Source: Sphingorhabdus sp. EL138
GTDB lineage: Bacteria; Pseudomonadota; Alphaproteobacteria; Sphingomonadales; Sphingomonadaceae
Reading direction: 5' to 3'
Assembly: GCF_900258045.1 (NCBI RefSeq)
Contig: NZ_OGVD01000004.1
Coordinates: forward strand, 186,001-250,000
DNA length: 64,000 bases
Shown here: piece after piece, positions 27,001-34,139 of the stretch
How the letters are laid out: the number at the start of each line of letters is the position of its first letter
How positions within the stretch are numbered: position 1 is the stretch's first letter
Position numbers and translations under genes: made by a program
The notes under the pieces: model-generated
What the model was told of the DNA's origin: nothing
Seen by the model: the letters and a program-made list of their open reading frames with translations, nothing else
Databases searched by the model: none

Positions 27001-29383
27001 AAATAACATTGATGTTCCCGCCGGACAGGGTTGTGCCGTCATCAAAGCTGCTCGTGGCGAATAACTGCAGGGTATCAAAACTGACCGTGCTGCCATCGGC
27101 AATCAGATCAATCGAGCCTTCAATATCGGCAAAGATTCCTCCAGCGACCAGCAGTCCGGTACCTGCACCCGTACCAGTGCCGACCGCCGATATGGTGGAA
27201 GAGGGGGTAGCAGCATCACCAACCTGTTTGTCGCTGGTGCCGGTGCTCAGGTTTATATTGTTATTAATCGTCAAAGACGTGCCGGCACCGCTGACCGAAA
27301 TATTGGCCATTGGCCGATTGGCGATTCCATTTACAATTTCACCGGCCGCATTAACGGATTCCCTGCTTTCCGCAGAGGATGTGGAAGACAGCGAATTAAA
27401 TGTGTGATCTCCCCCGGTGATGGCAATATTTACATTACCTGCAATGCCGTCATTACTCTGGCTTACGGTTCCGTCACTGCCACTCGTGGCGCGCGCGTCG
27501 GTATTGATGGAGATGTCGCCGGCAGCCATCGTCCCGCCTTGCAGATTGAGGGAAAAGTTACCCGCAATACCGTCGTTGCCGACGCTGCCCACGCCATTAC
27601 CACCCATTTTTCCGCTGCCGGTACTTCTGGCTTCTGTATCGAATGTGACAGCACCTAAAAGGCTTATACTGCTGGTGTTATCAGCAAGATTCACGGTGAT
27701 ATTGCCGCCTTGGGAAAGACCGTTAAATTCTTCCCCTTTGCCGCCCTGTGCGTCGGTTAAGAACTCCGATGAACCGCCAACCTGTAAACGGCCACCGTTT
27801 GATACGTTGACGGAGATGTCGCCGCCAATCGCGTCCTCACCAATTCCGGTTCCTCCGTTGTTACGGACCGTAAAGAAATCGTCGGCCCCCATTGCACCTG
27901 TATCGACGATAAGATTTCCGCCTATATCAATCTCGCCGATACCGTCGGGGCTTGTCGGATCGTTAATGGCAACAAGGTTTATTGCCCCACCATTCGCCGC
28001 AGAACCGGCGCGCAGATTCGCATTGCCGGCAACACGGAAAACACCGCCTTCATCAGCCCCGATGTTAATTTCCGTGCCCGCAGTAAGATCGAGATCATAA
28101 CGGTCACCGGATGCGGCGCTTTGAATATCGATGCCGGTACTTGTCGATATTCCATTAATGGCACCGCTTGCGGTCGCGGACACGTCTGCCGAAAAATCAC
28201 CGCCTGTAAACTCTATATTGCCCGCTAAATTAGTGACCGGGTTGTCGGCGACCACCACTTGTGCGTTGCTGGTGGGCCCTTGCACAGAAACATCATATCC
28301 GGCGCTCAGGACGACCTGGCCATTGATTATACTCGCCGTTGCTGCGGGTCGATATCCGACTTGCCCGCCGACCAGCATTGTAATTGCGGCATTTTTGGGC
28401 ACAGCAACCATGTAGATGGCCTGCGCATCACGGTTTGCCTCATTGACAAACATTGTGGTTGGATCGTCGTCTATGGGTATGGAGGAATCGCCGGTGGTCG
28501 TTCCTGTGTGAACAATACCGTTGCCATTGGTGGTCCCCACCGTGACGGTGATATCGAATAACCCATTGTTGATCGTCAGATCGGCTTGCTCGGCAGCGAC
28601 ATAGGCGGCTGAGCCAGCGACGTCGACAGTGCCGCCCTGAACGACACGAGGTGCGACAAGGGCCACATAGTCGCTAACATTTGAAAATGCGGTATTGGCA
28701 TTGATGGTCGCTGAATCGGCGATGCTGACGACCGAGGAACTATTCGCGACTCCGTTGAAGCGGATTTCACCCGTGGGACCGAACAGACCGCCGGTGGTAT
28801 CGATATCATTGGCGGTCAGAACCAGACTACCGACGTTAAAGGCGGATCCGGCACCAGCGATAATGCCGCCGGGGCTATAGAACCATGCACTGCCACCCTG
28901 AGTGCCGTTCACGCGAGTATTTACTGTGCCGTTAAACTGGATCGGACGAAATTCGCCTGCCAAGCTGGGTGTCGGCAAGATGCGGTTCAGGACCGTAAAA
29001 TCTGTTGCATTGTTGAACGTAATGGACCTCATCGACGGGAGAATGTCGATTGGCGTGTTGGTCGTGTCCAACGTGGCGGTATCGAGAGGTGCCCAATTGA
29101 TAATCGCTTCAGAGCCGGAAATAAAAACATTGTCGGTATTGGGCCCAGGTGACCAGCTGTCGCCAGGGTTAAAGGTGGGTGTGGCCTGAAAGGAACGATT
29201 GGGATCAAGGGCCTGAGCCTGGGCCGTTTGTCCCAAAGTTGCCAGGGCCACAGCGGCGGCGGTGAAAGATCCGCCAGCGAGCAGTTTGAGCTTGCTGATC
29301 GCGGATCTGTTTTTATCCATAGCGTTGCCGGTTTTCCGACTGTTTTTTGTCGTCTCTGTCATCATCTTGCCTCTGGTCATCAT
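21083..29383 (-). CDS. giant filamentous-haemagglutinin-type TpsA exoprotein
   Basis: A 2766-residue secreted protein of two-partner secretion type. An extended signal peptide (two upstream Met, basic N-region, cleavage near residue 58, TAQAQA) is followed by a TPS-type domain (about 59-290) with WFYSPGGIIAGAGSAFNVG, the counterpart of the NPNGI region in FHA/HMW1. Then come glycine-rich beta-helix-like repeats (GGDGGxGxGG, about residues 880-1430) and long repetitive Asn/Asp/Val beta-solenoid segments (GNIDA, GDITVGNIDAG). Near the C-terminus lies a PTPTPTP linker and an acidic tail. Cysteines occur only as local pairs, the last being ECAEGDENC. It is 16 bases after its TpsB partner, with GAGGCGG before ATG 29383. 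It is likely an adhesin or biofilm matrix protein. Confidence 0.9.
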   Translation of the reverse strand: MMTRGKMMTETTKNSRKTGNAMDKNRSAISKLKLLAGGSFTAAAVALATLGQTAQAQALDPNRSFQATPTFNPGDSWSPGPNTDNVFISGSEAIINWAPLDTATLDTTNTPIDILPSMRSITFNNATDFTVLNRILPTPSLAGEFRPIQFNGTVNTRVNGTQGGSAWFYSPGGIIAGAGSAFNVGSLVLTANDIDTTGGLFGPTGEIRFNGVANSSSVVSIADSATINANTAFSNVSDYVALVAPRVVQGGTVDVAGSAAYVAAEQADLTINNGLFDITVTVGTTNGNGIVHTGTTTGDSSIPIDDDPTTMFVNEANRDAQAIYMVAVPKNAAITMLVGGQVGYRPAATASIINGQVVLSAGYDVSVQGPTSNAQVVVADNPVTNLAGNIEFTGGDFSADVSATASGAINGISTSTGIDIQSAASGDRYDLDLTAGTEINIGADEGGVFRVAGNANLRAGSAANGGAINLVAINDPTSPDGIGEIDIGGNLIVDTGAMGADDFFTVRNNGGTGIGEDAIGGDISVNVSNGGRLQVGGSSEFLTDAQGGKGEEFNGLSQGGNITVNLADNTSSISLLGAVTFDTEARSTGSGKMGGNGVGSVGNDGIAGNFSLNLQGGTMAAGDISINTDARATSGSDGTVSQSNDGIAGNVNIAITGGDHTFNSLSSTSSAESRESVNAAGEIVNGIANRPMANISVSGAGTSLTINNNINLSTGTSDKQVGDAATPSSTISAVGTGTGAGTGLLVAGGIFADIEGSIDLIADGSTVSFDTLQLFATSSFDDGTTLSGGNINVISRNSGVLTGRNGDLFANAQIFDFSGPASPTAVNGRGGNILISADNSSINFTGRLSASANGLGDADLGNGIGGTIRLLVDGDAASMTLTDLSFSTDGRVFFDEEAGFGGFPKGDGGSGIGGTTTIDLLNGTFVADDISVSSDGSGGPGGDNVGSTAGSGGTGTGGDVIVNLDGSNATVNSLTITASGLGGDGGFGDSDNGNNGGNGGMGIGGNATFNATSGTLNVNQIRVDALGNAVRFTSFTSIRGDGGRGRGTGGGDGGAGIGGTATFNLDGTSVVNAQEVLVSTDGYGGEGGSADSDNINGMDIPGGAGGNGGSGTGGSATFNNTTGTISFNQLTVQSLGIGSDGGDSRGVTVGEAAASGGDGGTGTGGLATINLNQDDATNPVYIIDSSGTGGDGGEGLTGGNAGDGIGGVSTLNINNVAVQLNQPTILSNGTGGTGGRSDGIGGNGGNGGDAQGGVARLEIVGAGGMLTTIGGSPVTNSDAFGGTGGGGFDEFLADGGDGGNGGSATGGTVEIAVRTGANYEVNGGAPFTLSSTGTGGQGGTGGYSYSAASGDGGDAGQGTGGTARLLAQGGSLTGNDVTITAAGFGGDAGAAGGTFNGTGGAAGIGGMGAGGTSAIEVQEGSPGIITLGNVNMVANGFNSGDSGFPSGIGGRIEIIDTSTDPAGLITLASLTAEALAGAAPASGFFMSGNSGPITVTGDVFVDVAGNAEFAYDGSGQLVVGGLMDVLSGASILVSHTNNTVPATTSIDVADSFDARAQSDFDAMTGSIINSDAAITIRAEANASAADLRAFDNIDLSAGQNVMLNNASVTGPAETSVFSTGILVSNGIYVRAGSNEDPSFPQFDPLFNATFAGDISSSGAVRIESGGNAVFQTGTNLVSDNLLLVRTGDDIIVQSGASIAAANDPVETVDPSIPFLSENNLLLLAGDIGMGIPLLSTPQTPIASIIAAGNINANDFAVVMTANAIDGLGGTISAGSISADINNAPSNAMIAINGQSDDNGLLSAGCVEGNLCLGALAADNIVQIGQAGVPIQAIIENGDIIANSILVSTRRDIVMGANGVPSRFIASDVIFVNSTEGDVDLRDAELTSDFLGIDAAGSLLGSGSLNSGNDIGITVGGSISAAAIDTGGELTTVEDRGDVLEGFYSVPDSMNVGILTVGAGDVNYDAGGDFSFDQINVPDSNIILDAPGSIFLGSTSGAQNIDINGGDITVGNIDAGVDITLSSGDFIDFGSVDAGNMLDLSGSDITGDVLAAGTTVRVVGTGSLSIGNVISGNETFLEGNSVTLGGADTGDNGDIRFTEGLRIRALDGDINIGGDLDISRTGDFFASGDIIFGDVDVTSKIPSGLDLRALGSVMFGNVTSDSFISVRADGNFTAETVAASSLRVFVDGLIDVTRAEAFNSNFDADLGVEIGELIGGSAVLLSSDGDVAVRNNALVDNTLRASGNNVFLRSDGAMRVIATANAGNIDIVARGNLVVDDANATGNILLTSLAGSAELNELIIIPSGAGTSPAGISSQAVVSANGNIDITAAIDVAINDTVNAANALTITAGNLVDIQALATGTTIDVSSADINIGSTGQLGEFEQTNDIFIESNGINQVLLGGATDLGGYTLDNFEFSRIQSNQDLTIFVGATGNTTPDLIIQDLTVQTGSNVSGPQNANIGFSGTLTIDSGQSTRVDGNLNVTNASAGTTLNMTSLDDLRINANGGLIQITDANGGFGGIGLMTLTAQNIYAMTDQAFADIAGLDVSAVDLRLENSDGLNINDGLIRGGIAEFVVDGDLFIQNTVPGVSFDERRGFTVDTLTINGLSAGSNANIVINGIVSGRTGIDGLLETDVAVTFDDFSTINGCVILDPASCGAPPPPTPTPTPTPTPEPEIDDPVRDVIEEEVTPMEDGSVVSDPFETNLIEIKENEEYIDDPLIDEPVTGAGNDDLWVTDGAAGEEENTECAEGDENCGQGGPEEENALEPAE

Positions 29384-29399
29384 TCGCCGCCTCTATTGC

Positions 29400-31190
29400 C
29401 TATCGCGACCACGGTGCGAGCTGCACCGTCAGCGTCATCAACGCCCGGGCGCTGTCCCGCCGGGTTTCGAAAGGTCCGCTTTTCAGTGGCACCACGGCCA
29501 TCACGTCCAGACTGGCCTGCCGACCAATGGTTGCGCGAATACCGCCGCCAGCGGAGTAAATTTTTTGGGGATCACCCGGGAGGTTTTTGTTCCACACTCC
29601 CATGAGATCGAAATAGACATAGGGTTGCCAGGCAATGCCATCCGGAGAATCGGGGATGAGCGAGCCATAGCTGACCTCCGTCTGCAGACCGTAACCGCTG
29701 TCGCCGATAATCGTTCCCGGATCATAGCCACGACCGGTTGTGTAATTGCCGCCCGAAATTTCTTCATAAGAAAACAGCGCATCGGGTGAATATTGGAACC
29801 GCGGCTTCAGCGTGAATGCCAATAACGGGGTAGGGCGATAATCCAGTTTTACCTGTCCTCTGACAACAAAAGCGGTTGGATCGCCATCAGCACGGGTGGG
29901 AATTACGGTTTCTCCGATACAACGAACAAAGGCTGGTCCGCAGCCCTTGCTGGCACCCAATATGCCAAGACCCTGGCGCAGCTCCAGAGAACCAGCCATG
30001 CCCCATTTGGGTTCAAAGGCCGAATAACCGCCGCGACCGGACAAGCTGCCGGGCTCAATCGCATTATAGTCCAGACGGGCATAAGCGATGCTCAGGTCAT
30101 CTTCATTCGTTCGCGTACCCAGAATATCCGTCTTCTGGTCAATATGTTCAAAACCCACGGTCCCGAACAAATTATGGGATTGTTTGCGGATGAAGGGATA
30201 GGTCGCATAAATGCCAGCGACCAAAGTTTCCGATTCAATATCGAAATTGCCCGCCAGTTCCGGGTCCGTCCAAGCATAGGTGAAATTACCGCCAAAACGC
30301 AGACCTTCACCGCCGACACGAAATTCATGACCCACTTGCAGGACTTGCTGTTCACTGAAATCAGCGGTTGAAAAAGCGCTGATCGTTGTTTCATCGCCGA
30401 GTCCGGTAATCCCGTTAAACCGTGCGCGCAGCAATCCGCCAAACCGGCCGACCTGTTTCGATCCGAAATTCTGGATATTCGCATCCACATAAACCGGTGT
30501 GCGAACCACATTAAACTCGCCAATCACGTCTCCGGGGCGCCCGTCGGTGGCGGACGTTACCGGCCGTAAGGAAAGCCGCACATCCAGTCCCGGAATATCG
30601 CGCGCGAGCAGGAGATAGCGTTCCGCAACATCAATATTGAAAACCGGTTCGTTGGTCAGCCGGTCAATATATTGTTTCAGCAGTTTCTCTGAAGATCCGG
30701 CATCGCCGCGCACCTGCACTGATGTCATCCGTGCAAGCAGAACGTCAAATTTGACGGTGCCGCTTTCGATGGTCTGGGGAGGAACCTGTACAGCTGCTAG
30801 ATAGCCGGCGCCGCGCAATATGGTTGCGGCCCGATCACGGATTTCACAGACCACGGCAACCGGTACTTCCTGACCTATATAGCCCGAATAAGCTGACTTC
30901 AATATTGAGCTATCGACAACGCCAAGGCCGTCAAATTCGACCGCCTGCAAGGAGAATTTGACATCGGCAAATTCAGGATTGGCAAGCGGACAGGCGGATC
31001 GCTCGACACCGCCTTCGACGGTCAGAGCTTGTGCCTGGCCTTTTTCGGCTTCTCCCAGCAGTCCACGCTGGATTTCTTCCCTTGTGGGCGCTGCGACTGC
31101 CGATTGCGCCCAGGCAGCACCATGGGTCGACAGAATTGCCGGTATTGAGATCAGCAAAGTCAGTTTTTTTGAAGCGCGCGCTCGCGACAT
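29400..31190 (-). CDS. TpsB outer-membrane transporter (ShlB/FhaC/HecB family)
   Basis: A 596-residue Omp85-superfamily transporter that exports the TpsA encoded directly downstream. A signal peptide ends AAWAQ (about residue 28). POTRA-type repeats cover about residues 75-230 (YLAAVQVPPQTIESGTVKFD is a POTRA2-like strand). The C-terminal half is a 16-strand-type barrel with the conserved L6 motif as GRGYDPGTIIGDSGYG (about residue 487). Two cysteine pairs (SACPL and VVCEI; GCGPAFVRC) may form disulfides. FhaC-like proteins recognise the TPS domain in the periplasm and thread the protein outward without ATP. A short palindrome lies in its leader at 31233-31245. Confidence 0.92.
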   Translation of the reverse strand: MSRARASKKLTLLISIPAILSTHGAAWAQSAVAAPTREEIQRGLLGEAEKGQAQALTVEGGVERSACPLANPEFADVKFSLQAVEFDGLGVVDSSILKSAYSGYIGQEVPVAVVCEIRDRAATILRGAGYLAAVQVPPQTIESGTVKFDVLLARMTSVQVRGDAGSSEKLLKQYIDRLTNEPVFNIDVAERYLLLARDIPGLDVRLSLRPVTSATDGRPGDVIGEFNVVRTPVYVDANIQNFGSKQVGRFGGLLRARFNGITGLGDETTISAFSTADFSEQQVLQVGHEFRVGGEGLRFGGNFTYAWTDPELAGNFDIESETLVAGIYATYPFIRKQSHNLFGTVGFEHIDQKTDILGTRTNEDDLSIAYARLDYNAIEPGSLSGRGGYSAFEPKWGMAGSLELRQGLGILGASKGCGPAFVRCIGETVIPTRADGDPTAFVVRGQVKLDYRPTPLLAFTLKPRFQYSPDALFSYEEISGGNYTTGRGYDPGTIIGDSGYGLQTEVSYGSLIPDSPDGIAWQPYVYFDLMGVWNKNLPGDPQKIYSAGGGIRATIGRQASLDVMAVVPLKSGPFETRRDSARALMTLTVQLAPWSR

Positions 31191-31294
31191 ATTTTTCCCC
31201 GTTTTTCAGTATTTCCTGCGCGACCCCCTTGGAAATACCGTATTTTCACCTCACGCCCTGACCCTCACCTCGGGGCGTAAGATGTTCTTCCCTG

Positions 31295-32098
31295 TTAACT
31301 TGCGTCCTGATTGTCCGAAGAACCGTCATCAAGTGTTTCGACCAGCAGATCGAGCTGGCTCTGACAACCATTGGCAATCAATGCCGCGGCCGCGTCGTCC
31401 AGATTTTGTGGTGCCTCGTTCAGCATCACAAAATTAACCTCAACCGATTTGTCGACATTGGACCCAATCAACCTGTAGCTGGCACCATTTTCCAGCGGCG
31501 CCTTGGCTCTTGGCCATCGTTTCAGCGGATTGCCCTTACGCCATGCCACTTCGGTCACCGTACCATTGGCTGGTTCAACAATGCTGGCAGTGGCGGACCC
31601 GGTATAGTCCGGGCGCCATAACACCAATGCTTCGGCATCGGCTACGCAAAATTTGCCGCCTTTGGTAACGTCCAGAAACCACAGATTCGGGTTTTTCGGT
31701 GCAACACTGGTTACACCGACGCCCGCGCTGCGGACCGCTCCGGTTCTGGCCCGGCTGCTTCCGCGATTATTGATGAAGCTGGCAAGGCGCGTCGAGCTGC
31801 TGGACTGCGTACGCGCCCTGTTGCCGAGCGAAAATGTTCCAGGGCCTTTCAGCACCCGGGTGCCGCCCTTGCCAAGTATGGTGACTCTATCCAGATCCTT
31901 CAGTGTGACTTTTGTACCGTTGGCAAGTTTTTTACCGGCGGGATAGGATTTGGCAGATGGCCCGGTTGAACGAACAACCATATTTTGTGCCACTGCAGCG
32001 CCGCTGACACCGACGAGCAATATTGCTCCCAATGCCGCCTTGCCCATGTTGCGTACGAGTTTGCCAGATTTAGCTGTTTTACATTCAACCGAGTGCAT
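31295..32098 (-). CDS. periplasmic FecR-domain protein
   Basis: A 267-residue protein with ATG at 32098, supported by GGAGAG seven bases upstream; an ATG four codons earlier has no clear site. The start overlaps the end of the cyclase gene by 14 bases. The N-terminus has basic residues then a hydrophobic segment ending AAVAQ, a signal peptide with a long N-region. A FecR-like beta-rich domain (about residues 44-110: VTLKDLDRVTILGKGGTRV, FSLGNRA) follows. A second part (WFLDVTKGGKFCV, about 145-230) resembles segments of FecR proteins in CHAT/TPS gene neighbourhoods. No sigma factor gene is adjacent, so classical FecIR signalling is not supported. It ends in an acidic/serine-rich tail. Confidence 0.85.
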   Translation of the reverse strand: MHSVECKTAKSGKLVRNMGKAALGAILLVGVSGAAVAQNMVVRSTGPSAKSYPAGKKLANGTKVTLKDLDRVTILGKGGTRVLKGPGTFSLGNRARTQSSSSTRLASFINNRGSSRARTGAVRSAGVGVTSVAPKNPNLWFLDVTKGGKFCVADAEALVLWRPDYTGSATASIVEPANGTVTEVAWRKGNPLKRWPRAKAPLENGASYRLIGSNVDKSVEVNFVMLNEAPQNLDDAAAALIANGCQSQLDLLVETLDDGSSDNQDAS

Positions 32099-34139
32099 AG
32101 CTCTCTCCATTTTTCGTTTTTTCCAGTCGTTTCAGCAAATTGGCCAAGCCTAAATCTTCGCCATATCGCTTCATCATAGCATCAAGTGCCTGAATATAAG
32201 CATTATCACCTTTTTGATGGGCTCCTATGACGGCTGTCACTGCCGCCCGGTCTTTTTCTTCCCAATCGGGAACGGGTTCAAACACTTCTACGGGGGTGGA
32301 CCGTCCGCGCAGGGTTATCTTGCCCATCGGCCGGTACCAGTCGAGCCCCGTGCGTTCCATCGCTTCCTTGCTGACCAGCACTTTGGTTTCCAGGGGCTTG
32401 TTGGCCGCTTCCAAACGTGCGGCGGTATTCATTGCATCGCCAAGTGCGGTGTACTGGATCCTGCCTTCACCGCCGAAATTTCCGACAATCGCATCGCCAT
32501 AATGCATTCCGACGCGCGTACGGCCAATTGGAGGCACCCCCTCGGGCACGTTTTTCCTGAATTCTTCGCCGGCTTGATAAAGAGCATAGGCGGCCTTGGC
32601 AGCGCGCTCCCCATCGTCGGGCAGAGCAAGCGGTGCGCCCCAGAAACATACCAGCGCATCTCCGACAAACTTGTCGATCGTACCGCCATATTCCAGGGCG
32701 ACATCGCTGAGCCGGTCGAGATAGTCATTCAGCAGCGTGGCGACCATTTCAGGCTCGATGGCGTGGCTGAGTTTGGTAAAACCTTCCAGATCCGTGAAAA
32801 CCGCAAATATCTGACGTTTCTCACCATGAAGAGCCAGCTTCTCGGGATCGCGTAATATTTCTCCGGCGATCGATTTGGGCAGATACTTACCCAGCGCACT
32901 TTGCGCAAAAGCACGCTGTTTGGAATTGATCGTTCGCGCTGCCGCGCTGACGGAAGCATAGCCGAACAGCCAACCCAAACCCCAGCCAAAGGCCGGCAGG
33001 CTGAGCGTATCGACACCGATATTCTGCAGGACAAAAGGAAAAATCAGGAAGAACGCAAACTGGCCGATCAATATACCGGCAACTTTTCCCGCATTGCCCA
33101 TGATCAGCGCAGAAAGCCCGCCACAGATCGCGACAATCAGGGCTGCCACCCACAGTGTCCAGGCCGGTATCGGGGCCGGGATATCGTCATTCAGCAGCTG
33201 TGCGAGCATATGAGCATGGACTTCCAGTCCGATCATTTTGCCATCCTCGCTTTGCAGATCCGTGATTGAACCAATTGGCGTTTCGAACCGATCACGATCA
33301 ACAAAGTCACCACCGATCAACACATGTTTGCCCGCAATGAAAGATTGCAGCATTTCTGCCGTTGCCGGATCGGCAAAACTTTCTATCGGGAATTTGTCGA
33401 ACACCGGCATGTCCGGACTTGCCGGAACAAGATAACGGATAGCCCCTTCATTCGCGGCAAATTTGGGATTTGGCCCGGTCAGAGCCATGGCCATAAACGG
33501 CGGGGCGTCGGCTTTCTGGGGTGTCCAGCGTCTCTGGACGCCGTCGCTGTCGGTGTTCAGCCGGATGCTGGTCGGTTTCAGGTTATCACCTTCGACCTCG
33601 CTCAGGAATGATTTGAGGAATTCATGTTCTGCAAAGCCAATTTCGGGATTATATTTGGGATCGGCATAAGCCAGAAATGTCGGGGTCCGGATTTGCTTGA
33701 ACGTCGAGACTAGCAACGGGTCGTCATCCTGCGGCATGGTGAACAGAATATCGATGCCGATGGATTTGGGGTTGGCTGCGTCAATCGCTTCCAATGACTG
33801 TGCAAGAATTGTCCGGTCGACCGGGGAGCGCTGGCCCGTGAGTTTCAGGGTGTCCTCGTTGTACACGATCATTACGACCCGGTCTTCTTTCTCCACCTCT
33901 GGAGCGAAGACGGAAACCCGCATGTCATAGAGTGCGCGTTCGGCGTCCTGGATCAGCGGTGTCGTCCAGCTGAAGCGTGCCATCAAGAGGGCGAGTATCA
34001 GGAACAGGATCGTCGAGCCAAGGCGGATCGGACCCAGCTGGTCAAACAGGCGCCGTAACGATTGTAAAATCCCCCGGGCCTCTGCCTTGACATCGCGGTT
34101 GTTTGACACCGGGTCGTTATGGCTATCGGAACCCGTCAT
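32085..34139 (-). CDS. CHASE2-domain adenylate cyclase
   Basis: A 684-residue membrane enzyme. An N-terminal helix (about residues 42-62) precedes a periplasmic CHASE2 sensor (about 65-330, with SIGIDILF and GKHVLIGGDFVDRD). Three transmembrane helices (about 340-410) connect to a cytoplasmic class III cyclase domain (about 455-640). Catalytic features are complete: metal Asp in FTDLEGFTKLS and DKFVGDALV, adenine-selecting Lys in the same DKFVGD, Asp in YTALGDAMNTAARLE, and the transition-state Asn/Arg in that motif. cAMP synthesis from ATP in response to a periplasmic signal is the expected role. Its ATG overlaps the CHAT stop by one base (TAATG) and its end overlaps the FecR gene, so it is translationally coupled on both sides. 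Confidence 0.93.
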   Translation of the reverse strand: MTGSDSHNDPVSNNRDVKAEARGILQSLRRLFDQLGPIRLGSTILFLILALLMARFSWTTPLIQDAERALYDMRVSVFAPEVEKEDRVVMIVYNEDTLKLTGQRSPVDRTILAQSLEAIDAANPKSIGIDILFTMPQDDDPLLVSTFKQIRTPTFLAYADPKYNPEIGFAEHEFLKSFLSEVEGDNLKPTSIRLNTDSDGVQRRWTPQKADAPPFMAMALTGPNPKFAANEGAIRYLVPASPDMPVFDKFPIESFADPATAEMLQSFIAGKHVLIGGDFVDRDRFETPIGSITDLQSEDGKMIGLEVHAHMLAQLLNDDIPAPIPAWTLWVAALIVAICGGLSALIMGNAGKVAGILIGQFAFFLIFPFVLQNIGVDTLSLPAFGWGLGWLFGYASVSAAARTINSKQRAFAQSALGKYLPKSIAGEILRDPEKLALHGEKRQIFAVFTDLEGFTKLSHAIEPEMVATLLNDYLDRLSDVALEYGGTIDKFVGDALVCFWGAPLALPDDGERAAKAAYALYQAGEEFRKNVPEGVPPIGRTRVGMHYGDAIVGNFGGEGRIQYTALGDAMNTAARLEAANKPLETKVLVSKEAMERTGLDWYRPMGKITLRGRSTPVEVFEPVPDWEEKDRAAVTAVIGAHQKGDNAYIQALDAMMKRYGEDLGLANLLKRLEKTKNGESYALG

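Noticed and set aside
26145-27407. 420-codon plus-strand frame rich in Pro, Leu and Ser
   Set aside because: It is antisense to the glycine-rich repeats of the TpsA gene; Gly codons (GGN) read as Pro/Ala on the other strand keep several such frames open. No ribosome site or family match.
31295-32098. FecIR-type sigma/anti-sigma signalling pair
   Set aside because: No ECF sigma factor gene is adjacent and the gene is embedded in a secretion operon, so regulator status cannot be claimed.
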